From Bacillota bacterium (lineage in GTDB: Bacteria; Bacillota; Clostridia; Acetivibrionales; DSM-1351), in the NCBI GenBank assembly GCA_023409265.1, contig JAEYHZ010000046.1, positions 62,001 through 126,000 on the forward strand: a stretch of DNA of 64,000 nucleotides. Direction: 5' to 3'. Within the stretch, counting starts at the first letter, position 1, and the number at the start of each line of letters is the position of its first letter. Shown here piece after piece: positions 34,565 to 44,549 of this stretch. Under the pieces are notes generated by a model. That model searched no databases. It saw only the letters and a list, made by a program, of their open reading frames with translations, and was not told the DNA's origin. The translations under genes were made by a program, and so were the position numbers.

Positions 34565-34594
34565 ATGAGTTGTCTATTTGAGATAACTCATTTT
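34565..34594 (+). terminator. terminator of sigma/anti-sigma operon
   Basis: ATGAGTTGTCT pairs with AGATAACTCAT (34565-34575, 34581-34591), then TTTTT. Standard intrinsic terminator. Confidence 0.85.
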
Positions 34595-34681
34595 TACGTA
34601 CTGGTATTTTTTTTAAGTACTAAAAATTAAAGAAATTAGTGTTGGAGAATAATCGATTTATGAAAGTTGTAATTTTAAAAA

Positions 34682-34709
34682 TTGCAAATGAATAATTATT
34701 CATTTGCAA
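34682..34709. promoter_or_regulatory. 28-bp perfect palindrome upstream of gltB
   Basis: TTGCAAATGAATA-AT-TATTCATTTGCAA is a perfect palindrome 230 bases before gltB, followed by AAAAAGATTTTTG. It could be a second terminator or an operator for gltBD. The rest of the 408-base gap (34531-34938) is extremely AT-rich with no gene; TTAAAATCGAATATATAAAATATA just before gltB may hold its promoter. Confidence 0.6.
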
Positions 34710-34938
34710 AAAGATTTTTGGATATTTTTATTTTAAAAAAATTTTTTGTTTAGAGATTCAACTGTTTCAAACATTATAAAAGGCTTCAAATAAGGATTGG
34801 AGACTGAAAACAAATATTTATTTTGTGCTAACGGACAAAAAAATATGCAATATTCCAAATAAATACTTTTAAATTTTGCAGATTATGTGTTAAAATCGAA
34901 TATATAAAATATATAAATTACAATTAAGGGTGTGAAAT

Positions 34939-37900
34939 ATGCTAAATTATGGTTTGCCAAAAAAACAGGGGCTTTACGACCCGGCATTGGAACATGATGC
35001 ATGCGGAATGGGATTTGTCGTAAATATTAAAGGTGAAAAATCCCATGATATCGTTGCTGACGCGTTGACTGTACTGGAGAACTTAAATCACAGAGGAGCC
35101 AGCGGAGCAGACGAAAATACAGGTGACGGGGCTGGTATACTGGTTCAGATCCCTCATGACTTTTTTAAGAGAGAATGTGAAGTTTTAGGCTTTGACCTGC
35201 CTGAAAAGGGTAATTACGGTGTGGGTATGGTTTTTGCCCACAAGTATGATGATTTCAGAAGGACACAGGTGGAAGCCTTCGAGAAGATAGTTAAAGAGGA
35301 AGGCCAGAAGATACTTGGCTGGAGAGAAGTGCCTATTGATAAGACAACAATAGGGGAAAGTGCAAAATCTGTTATACCCAGATTTATTCAGGTATTTATT
35401 GAAAAGTCTTCCGATATAACCAGTGAGATGGACTTTGAAAGAAAGCTCTATACAATAAGAAAGAGATCGGAAAAAGTTATCGGACCCATGTGTGAAGACA
35501 AGGGAAGCATTTTCTATGTTGCAAGCCTTTCTTCCAAAACAATCGTTTATAAAGGTATGCTTACAGCTGAACAGCTGAGAAATTTCTATCTTGACCTTTC
35601 AGACCTTGACTTTGTTTCATCATTGGCAATGGTTCACTCAAGATTCAGTACCAACACCTTCCCAAGCTGGGAAAGAGCACATCCCAACAGATATCTTGTT
35701 CATAACGGTGAAATCAACACCATCAGAGGTAATGTCAACTGGATGAAGGCACGTCAGAAGTGTATGGATTCAAAACTTTTTGACGATATTAACAAGGTTT
35801 ATCCAATTGTTGATGAGTCGGGAAGTGACTCTTCAATGTTCGACAACAGTCTCGAATTCATGTATCTTACAGGTATATCACTTCCTCAGGCAATTATGAT
35901 GATGATCCCAGAACCATGGGAAAAGAACAGCCTGATGTCAACAACCAAAAAGGATTTCTATGAATTTCAGAACTATATTATGGAACCCTGGGATGGTCCT
36001 GCTGCCATGGCATTCTCCGACGGTGATGTTATAGGTGCTACCCTCGACAGAAACGGACTTCGTCCGTCAAGATACTATGTAACCAAGGATGACAAGGTAA
36101 TACTTGCATCTGAAGTCGGCGTTGTTGAAATCAAGCCTGAAAATGTTAAATATAAAGGAAGGCTTGAGCCCGGCAGAATGCTTCTTATAGATACAAAGGC
36201 TCAGAGAATTATTTCTGATGAAGAAATAAAGGAAAGCGTTGCAAAGATGCATCCATATGGAGAATGGAACAAAAAACATATTTTCAATCTCAGCGATATG
36301 CCTGTTGAAAAAGCCAAGGAAGTAAAGGTAAGAGAAGATTTGCTGCAGCAGCAGAAAGCTTTCGGTTATACCTTCGAAGATGTGAATAAATATGTACTGC
36401 CTATGGCAACTTCAGGAGTTGACCCGGTAGGTGCAATGGGTATGGATACTCCTTTGGCTGTACTCTCTGAGAAGCCGCAGATGTTATACCTGTACTTCAA
36501 ACAGCTTTTTGCACAGGTTACAAATCCTCCTATAGACGGTATAAGAGAAGAAATAGTTACTTCCAGCAGTATTTTACTCGGTACGGCAGGTAACTTGCTG
36601 GAGCCTAACAAGGATAAGACAGCAAGTATCTTCCTGGAGCATCCCGTATTGACTAATGAACAGCTCAATACTTTAAAGAACCTGAATAACGAATATTTCA
36701 AGGCAGCAACCATTTCCATGCTTTATAAGGTGGCAGAAGGTCCAAAGGCTATGGAAAAGGCATTGTCAAGAATATTCAAGGAGGCCGACAGGGCAATAGC
36801 AGACGGTGCCAATATAATTGTACTTTCCGACAGGGGAGTAGACAGGGAAGTTGCGGCAATTCCTGCTTTACTTGCATCTTCCGGCCTGCATCACCATTTG
36901 ATAAGAAGAGAGATCAGAACCAGTGTAGGTATTGTTCTTGAGTCGGGTGAACCTAGAGAAGTACACCACTTCTGCACTCTTATCGGTTATGGTGTAACTG
37001 CAATCAATCCATATATAGCTTATGAAACCATTAAGGATCTTTCCGAAAAGGGCCTGCTTGGTTCATTGACCTATGAGGAAGCTAAAAAGAACTTTATTAA
37101 GGGTACCGTTAAAGGTGTACTCAAGGTTCTTACCAAGATGGGTATTTCTACCATACGCAGCTATCATGGAGCGCAGATATTCGAAGCAGTTGGTCTCAGA
37201 AAAGACCTGATAGACAAATACTTTACTCTGACACCATCAAGACTTGAAGGTATCGGTATAGAAGAAGTTGCTCTTGAAAATCAGATGAGACACGATAGTG
37301 CTTATGTGGAATCTCCATACAGCGATACTCTTGAAGTTGGAGGAACCTTCCAGTCCAAAGAAGATGGAGAAGTTCACATGTACAATCCTGAAACCATTTA
37401 CATGCTTCAGAAGGCATGCCGTGAAGGAAACTACCAACTCTTCAAGCAGTATTCAAAGAAAATAAACGAAGAAGAAATAATCACTTTAAGAAATATACTT
37501 GAATTCAAATATAATATCGGTGACACAATTCCGGTTGAAGAAGTTGAGTCTGTTGATTCAATTGTTAAGAGATTCAAAACCGGAGCAATGTCCTACGGTT
37601 CAATCAGTAAGGAAGCCCATGAATGTCTGGCTGTTGCCATGAACAGACTTGGCGGCAAGAGCAACACCGGTGAAGGCGGAGAAGATCCTGAAAGATTTAA
37701 GGTGATGGAAAACGGAGACTCCAAGAGAAGTGCCATCAAACAGGTTGCATCTGGACGTTTCGGTGTTACCAGCAATTACCTTGCCAATGCTGAAGAAATT
37801 CAGATTAAGATGGCACAGGGTGCTAAACCCGGTGAAGGCGGGCAGCTTCCAGGACGTAAGATCTATCCTTCCATTGCAAAGGTTAGACATTCAACTCCCG

Positions 37901-39498
37901 GCGTGGACTTGATTTCACCTCCACCGCACCATGATATTTACTCAATTGAAGACCTTGCTGAACTTATTCATGACTTGAAGAATGCCAACAACAAAGCAAG
38001 AATCAATGTAAAGCTTGTTTCTGAAGTAGGTGTTGGTACAATAGCAGCAGGTGTAGCAAAAGGTAAGGCTGACGTAATTCTTATAAGCGGTTACGACGGA
38101 GGGACAGGTGCTTCTCCATGGACTAGTATAAAAAATGCCGGTCTTCCCTGGGAGCTTGGACTTGCTGAGACCCACCAGACTCTGGTGCTTAACAAGCTGA
38201 GAGACAGAGTTGTTGTTGAAACTGACGGAAAGCTTCTATCCGGTAAGGATGTAGTTGTGGCTGCATTGCTTGGAGCAGAAGAATTCGGTTTCGCTACTAC
38301 TCCTCTTATAGTCCTTGGCTGTGTAATGATGAGAGTATGTAATCTCAACACATGTCCTGTAGGTATAGCAACTCAGAATGAAGAACTCAGAAAGAATTTT
38401 ACAGGTAAGCCCGAATATGTTGAGAACTTTATGAGATTTATTGCGCAGGAAATGCGTGAAATAATGGCTAAACTTGGCTTCAGAACAATTAACGAAATGG
38501 TTGGCCGTACAGACAGACTTAAAGCAAAGGATACCATAAAGCACTGGAAGGCATCCAAGCTTGATCTTTCTGCAATTCTTTACCAACCTTATGCAGGCAG
38601 TGATGTAGGCAGATACAACACTCAGGAACAGAACCACATGATGGATAAGTCCCTGGGCATCAAAAAGCTTCTGAGAATGTGCAAGCCTGCCCTTGATACC
38701 AAAAAGCCAATCAGAGCGAAACTCAGGATTGAAAATGTTGACAGAGTTGTGGGTACACTAATTGGCAGTGAGATCTCCAAGAGATACGGTGAAGAAGGTC
38801 TGCCTGAAGACACCATCAAGCTCAACTTTGTTGGTTCAGCAGGACAGAGTTTTGGCGCATTTATTCCAAAGGGAATGACTCTTGAACTTGAAGGTGACTC
38901 CAATGACTACATCGGAAAAGGTCTTTCAGGCGGTAAAATAATGGTTTACCCTCCAAAGACTTCAGATTTCGAACCTGACAAGAACATTCTTATAGGTAAT
39001 GTTGCATTCTATGGTGCAACTCAAGGTGAAGCCTATATCAACGGTATTGCAGGTGAGAGATTCTGCGTCAGAAACAGCGGTATAAAAGCTGTTGTTGAAG
39101 GAGTAGGGGATCACGGCTGTGAATACATGACAGGCGGTAGAGTTGTAATTCTCGGTAGAACCGGTAGAAACTTTGCTGCAGGTATGTCAGGTGGTATAGC
39201 ATATGTTCTGGACTTTAATGAAGAATATTGCAACAAGTCCCTGGTATTGCTTGAAAAGATTACAAGCGAAGCCGAACTTAATGAAATTAAAAATATGATT
39301 GTTAAACATGTTGAATACACTGGTAGTCCTCTGGGCGGAAAAGTTCTTGCTGACTGGAATAACTATTCACAGAGATTTACCAAGGTAATACCAAATGATT
39401 ATAAGAAAATGCTCGAAAACATTGAAAAGGCTCATACAAGGGGCTTGGCCGGAGATGCGGCTTTGATGGCAGCATTTGAAGAGAGTTTTAAAAATTAA
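34939..39498 (+). CDS. gltB: glutamate synthase large subunit
   Basis: 1519 residues, full length. Residues 1-21 are a propeptide; Cys22 in H-D-A-C-G-M-G-F is the N-terminal nucleophile of the glutaminase domain after processing. Then follow the central domain (about 470-760), the FMN/2-oxoglutarate domain with [3Fe-4S] cysteines in C-N-L-N-T-C-P-V-G-I-A-T-Q (about 1135), and the C-terminal beta-helix (G-G-K-I-M-V-Y-P, about 1330). It makes two glutamates from glutamine and 2-oxoglutarate together with GltD. Codon use is more AT/Gly-GGT biased than in neighbours, as in highly expressed genes. ATG 34939 has AAGGG upstream; gltD follows after 28 bases. Confidence 0.96.
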   Translation: MLNYGLPKKQGLYDPALEHDACGMGFVVNIKGEKSHDIVADALTVLENLNHRGASGADENTGDGAGILVQIPHDFFKRECEVLGFDLPEKGNYGVGMVFAHKYDDFRRTQVEAFEKIVKEEGQKILGWREVPIDKTTIGESAKSVIPRFIQVFIEKSSDITSEMDFERKLYTIRKRSEKVIGPMCEDKGSIFYVASLSSKTIVYKGMLTAEQLRNFYLDLSDLDFVSSLAMVHSRFSTNTFPSWERAHPNRYLVHNGEINTIRGNVNWMKARQKCMDSKLFDDINKVYPIVDESGSDSSMFDNSLEFMYLTGISLPQAIMMMIPEPWEKNSLMSTTKKDFYEFQNYIMEPWDGPAAMAFSDGDVIGATLDRNGLRPSRYYVTKDDKVILASEVGVVEIKPENVKYKGRLEPGRMLLIDTKAQRIISDEEIKESVAKMHPYGEWNKKHIFNLSDMPVEKAKEVKVREDLLQQQKAFGYTFEDVNKYVLPMATSGVDPVGAMGMDTPLAVLSEKPQMLYLYFKQLFAQVTNPPIDGIREEIVTSSSILLGTAGNLLEPNKDKTASIFLEHPVLTNEQLNTLKNLNNEYFKAATISMLYKVAEGPKAMEKALSRIFKEADRAIADGANIIVLSDRGVDREVAAIPALLASSGLHHHLIRREIRTSVGIVLESGEPREVHHFCTLIGYGVTAINPYIAYETIKDLSEKGLLGSLTYEEAKKNFIKGTVKGVLKVLTKMGISTIRSYHGAQIFEAVGLRKDLIDKYFTLTPSRLEGIGIEEVALENQMRHDSAYVESPYSDTLEVGGTFQSKEDGEVHMYNPETIYMLQKACREGNYQLFKQYSKKINEEEIITLRNILEFKYNIGDTIPVEEVESVDSIVKRFKTGAMSYGSISKEAHECLAVAMNRLGGKSNTGEGGEDPERFKVMENGDSKRSAIKQVASGRFGVTSNYLANAEEIQIKMAQGAKPGEGGQLPGRKIYPSIAKVRHSTPGVDLISPPPHHDIYSIEDLAELIHDLKNANNKARINVKLVSEVGVGTIAAGVAKGKADVILISGYDGGTGASPWTSIKNAGLPWELGLAETHQTLVLNKLRDRVVVETDGKLLSGKDVVVAALLGAEEFGFATTPLIVLGCVMMRVCNLNTCPVGIATQNEELRKNFTGKPEYVENFMRFIAQEMREIMAKLGFRTINEMVGRTDRLKAKDTIKHWKASKLDLSAILYQPYAGSDVGRYNTQEQNHMMDKSLGIKKLLRMCKPALDTKKPIRAKLRIENVDRVVGTLIGSEISKRYGEEGLPEDTIKLNFVGSAGQSFGAFIPKGMTLELEGDSNDYIGKGLSGGKIMVYPPKTSDFEPDKNILIGNVAFYGATQGEAYINGIAGERFCVRNSGIKAVVEGVGDHGCEYMTGGRVVILGRTGRNFAAGMSGGIAYVLDFNEEYCNKSLVLLEKITSEAELNEIKNMIVKHVEYTGSPLGGKVLADWNNYSQRFTKVIPNDYKKMLENIEKAHTRGLAGDAALMAAFEESFKN

Positions 39499-39526
39499 TG
39501 GAATAAAGAATTAAGGTGGGATTACA

Positions 39527-41014
39527 ATGGGAAAAGCTACTGGATTTTTAGAATATGAAAGAATTGATCCGAAAAAGAGGGCTCCGGAAGATAGAATAAA
39601 AGACTGGGATGAGATTCGTATAGAGCGTGATCCCGAGGTTATAAAAAATCAGGCTGCAAGATGTATGAACTGCGGCATTCCTTTCTGTCATGGCGGAGTA
39701 CTCCTAAACGGTATGGCGGCCGGATGTCCTGTTCACAACCTTATTCCCGAGTGGAATGATCTGGTTTACAAGGGACAATGGAAAGATGCTTATAAGAGGC
39801 TTAGCAGAACCAACCCCTTCCCTGAATTTACAGGAAGAGTATGTCCTGCTCCTTGCGAAGGTTCATGTACCGAAGGCTACAATATGGAGTCTGTTACGAT
39901 ACATGAAATCGAATATGAAATTATAGAAAGAGCCTTTGCAGAAGGTTGGGTAAAGCCAAATAAGGCAAAACCAACCGGAAAGAAAGTTGCTGTTGTCGGT
40001 TCCGGTCCGTCCGGTTTATCGGCTGCATATTATTTGAATGCCGTCGGACATGAAGTGACGGTTTATGAAAGAAATGACAGAGCCGGCGGACTTCTGATGT
40101 ACGGTATACCTAACATCAAAATAGACAAGAGTATTGTGGAAAGAAGAGTCAATATCTTAAAGGAATCCGGAATAAAGTTTGTGTTCAATACTGAAGTGGG
40201 TAAGGATATCAGTGCACAGGAACTGGTGGATAACAATGATGCCGTTGTACTTTGCGGAGGAGCTACCAAGGCAAGAGGACTTAACGTTCCCGGCAGTGAT
40301 CTTAAAGGGATTTACTTTGCGGTTGATTTCCTTAAGGCAAATACAAAGAGTCTTCTGGATTCAAAACATCAGGATGGCAATTACATCAGTGCCAAAGACA
40401 AGAATGTAATAATCATTGGCGGTGGTGATACAGGAACAGACTGTGTTGCTACCTCCTTAAGACATGGCTGCAAGAGTGTTTACCAGTTTGAAATTATGCC
40501 TGAACCTCCAAAAGCAAGGGATGAAAAATCAAATCCCTGGCCTGAATGGCCCAAGAAGCTGAAGGTTGACTACGGTCAGCAGGAAGCTATTGCTGTGGCC
40601 GGTAAGGACCCGAGAAATTACCTCATCAACACTACCAGGATAGTTGGAAACGAAAAAGGTGAAGTAACAGAAGTTCACACTGTAGAGGTAGTATGGGGGA
40701 AGGATGCTCAGGGAAGGTTCGGACCTCAGACGGTGCCTGGAAGCGAAAAGGTTTGGAAGGCTGACCTCATACTTCTTGCAATGGGATTCCTTGGACCTGA
40801 GGATACCATACCGAACGAGCTGGGCCTTGAAAGAGATCCAAGAAGTAACATTCAAGCAGAGTTTGAAGAGCATCAGACCAGTCTTGACAAGGTATTTGCC
40901 GCAGGAGACATGAGAAGAGGCCAGAGTCTGGTAGTATGGGCTATACAGGAAGGAAAGCTGGCCGCAAGAGAAGTAGACAAATTCCTTATGGGCAAATCAG
41001 TAATAAAGAAATAG
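39527..41014 (+). CDS. gltD: glutamate synthase small subunit
   Basis: 495 residues. N-terminal cysteines for two [4Fe-4S] clusters (R-C-M-N-C-G-I-P-F-C, G-C-P-V-H-N, V-C-P-A-P-C-E-G-S-C), FAD motif G-S-G-P-S-G-L and NADPH motif G-G-G-D-T-G. It passes electrons from NAD(P)H to GltB. ATG 39527 follows AAGGTGGG. The last seven codons and the stop are part of a 35-bp tandem duplication that continues past the gene. Confidence 0.95.
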   Translation: MGKATGFLEYERIDPKKRAPEDRIKDWDEIRIERDPEVIKNQAARCMNCGIPFCHGGVLLNGMAAGCPVHNLIPEWNDLVYKGQWKDAYKRLSRTNPFPEFTGRVCPAPCEGSCTEGYNMESVTIHEIEYEIIERAFAEGWVKPNKAKPTGKKVAVVGSGPSGLSAAYYLNAVGHEVTVYERNDRAGGLLMYGIPNIKIDKSIVERRVNILKESGIKFVFNTEVGKDISAQELVDNNDAVVLCGGATKARGLNVPGSDLKGIYFAVDFLKANTKSLLDSKHQDGNYISAKDKNVIIIGGGDTGTDCVATSLRHGCKSVYQFEIMPEPPKARDEKSNPWPEWPKKLKVDYGQQEAIAVAGKDPRNYLINTTRIVGNEKGEVTEVHTVEVVWGKDAQGRFGPQTVPGSEKVWKADLILLAMGFLGPEDTIPNELGLERDPRSNIQAEFEEHQTSLDKVFAAGDMRRGQSLVVWAIQEGKLAAREVDKFLMGKSVIKK

Positions 41015-41056
41015 ACAACACGCTGGGGAAATCAGTAATAAAAAAATAGACAACAC
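40991..41056 (+). repeat. 35-bp tandem duplication at the gltD 3' end
   Basis: GGCAAATCAGTAATAAAGAA plus ATAGACAACAC (from 40991) is repeated almost exactly from 41026. The first copy holds the real gltD end (G-K-S-V-I-K-K-stop); the second would encode the same ending but lies behind the stop codon, out of frame. A recent local duplication. Confidence 0.85.
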
Positions 41057-41090
41057 CGGTATGCAACCGGTCAGCGAAAACAAGTTAATA

Positions 41091-41128
41091 AAGCCTTATA
41101 CTCTGTCAGTGGAGTATAAGGCTTTATT
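41091..41128. terminator. terminator after gltD
   Basis: AAGCCTTATACTC and GAGTATAAGGCTT (41091-41103, 41112-41124) form a perfect 13-bp stem followed by TATTTT; it lies between the convergent gltD and decarboxylase genes. Confidence 0.88.
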
Positions 41129-41145
41129 TTAATCAGTAGAGCTGG

Positions 41146-42816
41146 CTACATCTGTTTCTCCATTTGGTCTACAACATTTTTCATTTTATGGACCATATCA
41201 GGAGCATCCATTTGCGGTGTAAAAAGCTCAAGCAGGCATAATTTTTGATTGCACAACATTTCTGCCTGCTTTATGGCATCATCAAATTCTCTGTTTGTAT
41301 GAACCCTGGCAGCAAAGAAATCACCTCCGAATGCCTCCAGAAGCTTTGAGTAATCCCAAAAGGCAATATCATTGTAAAGCGCAGGCCTGGGAGAGGCATT
41401 GAGATATTTTTCGATTGTGTATTCCCTGTTATTAACTAGAAATATAATGGGTTTGCACTTATTGGTCAGCATGGAACTGAATTCCTGGACAGTCATCTGG
41501 TTGGAACCGTCCCCCACTAGTAAGATTACTCTTCTGTTTTTATCTGCCATACATGCACCGAAGGCTGCAGGAGTCCCATAGCCGATACTGCCCCAGCCTC
41601 CCTGCGTGATGTAGGTTGCTCCTTTTGGCAGTTTCAGCATTGCGCTGCCAAATTGAAATGTACCTGCATCTGCAATTATGATATCATTATCTTTAAGCAT
41701 TTTCTGAATTCTGGGATAGTAATATTTTGCTGTTACCGTTTCATCCATATTAGTGGAATTATTAGCGTAATCAGCATCGTATGAAAAGCTGACTTCCGGC
41801 ACCGAGGCCATTTTTTTATTTATACTGCCCGGAAGTGCATTCAATAAATCCTGAATTAATATATTTTCATACACTGCCATACCCACAGTTACTCTTTCAG
41901 GCTGAATATCGATTATATTGACAGGATTCAGTCTGGCGGTAAATGAACCGGTATTATAATCTGACCATTGAGTTCCAACTGCCAATATACAATCTGAGCT
42001 TTCAATTATATTTTTAACCTGAGGATTACCCAGACTGCCCGCATAAAGTCCTATAAAGTTCTTATTTCTTTCGTCAAAGGAGCCTTTACCCATCATCATT
42101 GTAGCAACTGGGAGGTTAATTTTTTCCACAAGAGCCAGTACCTCCTTTTGAAGGTTATATCTTGAGACATGCACACCTGATAGCAGGACCGGGTTTTGTG
42201 CCCGGTTTATCATCTGAATGATATGCTGTACTGCAGCCTGTAAGGAAGTCTGACTTGTCTGTTTCTTTGAAATATTAACATCTCTTTGCGCAACAGGCTT
42301 ATTGACAATATCGGTGGCAAAGAGAAGATATACAGGTTTCTTTGTCTCCTTAGCCGCTTGGATGGCAGCCGGGATTTCTATTGCCGCATTTTCAGGGGTT
42401 ATTTTTGCAGTATATTGAGATATAAATCCATATAAATTTTTGAAAACGTCAAAATCTCCATCAAGGAGAGAGTGATGCATTTGTTTATGCGCTTGCTGTA
42501 CTGAAGTTTTAGGTCCGCCAACAATGTGTATAACCGGCACGCTCTCACAATATGAGCCTGCTATGGCATTGCAGGTACTTAATTCTCCAACGCCGAAAGT
42601 GGTTATCAGGGCACCTATACCCTTAACCCTTGCGTAAGCATCAGCAGCATAGCCGGCATTTAATTCATTGCAGCAATTTACGAATTTAATGGCATTATAT
42701 TCCTCCAATGCATTCAAAAGCGAAAAATTATAGTCGCCGGGAACACCGAAAATATCGGTTATGCCCTCATTGCTTAAACAATCATATAAAAAGTTGCCTA
42801 TTGTTTTTGGTGACAT
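41146..42816 (-). CDS. ThDP-dependent 2-oxoacid decarboxylase (pyruvate/indolepyruvate decarboxylase type)
   Basis: 556 residues. All key residues of the pyruvate decarboxylase group are seen: Asp28 (P-G-D-Y-N), Glu51 (C-C-N-E-L-N-A-G-Y-A), the His pair H-H at 114-115 (K-Q-M-H-H-S) and the diphosphate motif G-D-G-S-N-Q-M-T...N-N. The His pair separates it from acetolactate synthase and oxalyl-CoA decarboxylase. It turns a 2-oxo acid (pyruvate, indolepyruvate, phenylpyruvate or a branched chain acid) into an aldehyde and CO2; which one cannot be decided by reading. No homodimer partner gene needed. Divergent from an acyl-CoA ligase. ATG 42816 has GGAG upstream. Confidence 0.85.
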   Translation of the reverse strand: MSPKTIGNFLYDCLSNEGITDIFGVPGDYNFSLLNALEEYNAIKFVNCCNELNAGYAADAYARVKGIGALITTFGVGELSTCNAIAGSYCESVPVIHIVGGPKTSVQQAHKQMHHSLLDGDFDVFKNLYGFISQYTAKITPENAAIEIPAAIQAAKETKKPVYLLFATDIVNKPVAQRDVNISKKQTSQTSLQAAVQHIIQMINRAQNPVLLSGVHVSRYNLQKEVLALVEKINLPVATMMMGKGSFDERNKNFIGLYAGSLGNPQVKNIIESSDCILAVGTQWSDYNTGSFTARLNPVNIIDIQPERVTVGMAVYENILIQDLLNALPGSINKKMASVPEVSFSYDADYANNSTNMDETVTAKYYYPRIQKMLKDNDIIIADAGTFQFGSAMLKLPKGATYITQGGWGSIGYGTPAAFGACMADKNRRVILLVGDGSNQMTVQEFSSMLTNKCKPIIFLVNNREYTIEKYLNASPRPALYNDIAFWDYSKLLEAFGGDFFAARVHTNREFDDAIKQAEMLCNQKLCLLELFTPQMDAPDMVHKMKNVVDQMEKQM

Positions 42817-43004
42817 ATTTTCTCCTTAAATTTACAAATGTTGTTCAGTTTGTATTAGTATCACCAAGAGGTAAATAATAATTCTGATCCTTAGGTATAA
42901 ATAATTCATCAATTTTTATGTTCAATATATAAAAAATAATATATAATAAAAATATGACTAAGTCATAAAATCTGATAATATTTTATTTTATAAGGAGGGT
43001 TTAT

Positions 43005-44483
43005 ATGGTAGGTACAATATATAAAAACGTTTTTAATCCGGAGGCCGTAGCTCTGCAATTCAAGGAAAGCCAGATAACTTACGGACAGCTTGATGAAACT
43101 GTAACAGGTTATGCAAATTACTTTAAAAACCTGGGGCTTAAAGCCGGAGAACGGGTTATATTAAGCTGTACAAATTCCCCTGAGTTCATTTATTCTTACT
43201 TCGGCGTTGTAAGAAACGGTGGCATAATTGTTCCAATTAATCTGCTTTTGACAATGGAAGAAATAGCTTACCTGATTAAGGATTCTGAAGCCAAAACAAT
43301 GATTATTCACCCTCTGATTCTGCAAAAAGCCAAAATTACCAAAGAAACTATTCAGAATGCATTGAATATAGATGTAATTGTCCTTGACGAGCAATTCAAA
43401 CAAAATATATCTGAGCTGACAGCCGTTAAATTTGAAGATAATACTGATGAAAACTCTGTATCAACCTTCCTGTATACTTCTGGTACAACAGGAAAGCAGA
43501 AGGCAGCAATGCTTTCCCATAAAAATCTTGTATTCAATTCCGAACAGTGCAGGCTGGGGCTTAAAGGTGTTCCGGAAGATAAATTCATGTGTGTTCTCCC
43601 GATGTTCCATGTTTTTGCTTTTACTGCATGTGTTTTAATGCCATTATGGTCGGGTGCAAAGATTACTATAATGGAAAGCTTCCAGCCCAAGGAAGTAGTA
43701 GAATCATTAATAAGAGACAAAATAACAGTGTTTATGGGTGTTCCTTCAATGTATGTGGTTCTGCTGGAGGCAGGAAAAAACAGCATAGGCTTCCCGGATT
43801 TAAGATTGGCAGTTTCAGGGGGCGCAGCTCTTCCCGTTGAAATATTCAGACAGGCAAAAGAAATACTCAAACTGCCAATTGTTGAAGGCTACGGCCTAAC
43901 CGAGGCATCTCCTGCCGTATGCTTCAACCCATTGGATGGTATACAGAAGGAAGGTTCAATAGGCTTGCCATTACCCTATCAGGAATGTAAAATAGTTGAT
44001 GAGAATAATGTTGAACTGGCTGCAGAACAAGTTGGAGAGCTGGCTGTACGAGGAAACAATATAATGCTTGGCTATTTTAAGCAGGAAGAGGAAACTAAAA
44101 AAACTCTTGTAGACGGATGGCTGCTTACCGGAGATATGGCTAAAAAAGATAAGGATGGGTATATCTATATTGTTGATCGGAAAAAGGATATGGTCATCGT
44201 CGGGGGACTTAATGTCTATCCTAGAGAAGTTGAGGAAGTTATTTATCAATATTCGAAGGTCAAAGAGGCTGCAGTAATAGGTCTTGATGACAAACTGAGA
44301 GGGGAATACGTTAAGGCATATGTTGTTCTGAAAGATGGTGAAGAGTGTACCTCAAAGGAGCTTCTGCGCTATTTGAAGGAAAGACTGGCAATATATAAGC
44401 TTCCAAGAGAGATAGATTTCGTTCCGGGCCTGCCCAAGAACAGCACGGGAAAAATAATGAAGCGGTGGTTAAAAGAAAAATAG
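43005..44483 (+). CDS. AMP-forming acyl-CoA synthetase
   Basis: 492 residues of the ANL superfamily. The phosphate loop T-S-G-T-T-G-K-Q-K (158-166), G-Y-G-L-T-E-A-S, W-L-L-T-G-D-M and D-R-K-K-D-M-V-I-V-G-G-L-N-V-Y-P-R-E-V-E-E with the C-terminal catalytic Lys in S-T-G-K-I-M-K-R are all present. It activates a carboxylic acid with ATP and CoA; fatty or aryl acids are typical. ATG 43005 follows AAGGAGGG. Divergent from the 2-oxoacid decarboxylase, 188 bases apart. Confidence 0.88.
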   Translation: MVGTIYKNVFNPEAVALQFKESQITYGQLDETVTGYANYFKNLGLKAGERVILSCTNSPEFIYSYFGVVRNGGIIVPINLLLTMEEIAYLIKDSEAKTMIIHPLILQKAKITKETIQNALNIDVIVLDEQFKQNISELTAVKFEDNTDENSVSTFLYTSGTTGKQKAAMLSHKNLVFNSEQCRLGLKGVPEDKFMCVLPMFHVFAFTACVLMPLWSGAKITIMESFQPKEVVESLIRDKITVFMGVPSMYVVLLEAGKNSIGFPDLRLAVSGGAALPVEIFRQAKEILKLPIVEGYGLTEASPAVCFNPLDGIQKEGSIGLPLPYQECKIVDENNVELAAEQVGELAVRGNNIMLGYFKQEEETKKTLVDGWLLTGDMAKKDKDGYIYIVDRKKDMVIVGGLNVYPREVEEVIYQYSKVKEAAVIGLDDKLRGEYVKAYVVLKDGEECTSKELLRYLKERLAIYKLPREIDFVPGLPKNSTGKIMKRWLKEK

Positions 44484-44549
44484 GCATTTCTACAAGTTGT
44501 GTGTAGTTGGAAATTAACAAATACGTGATTCAGTTGACAGGGTGATATA

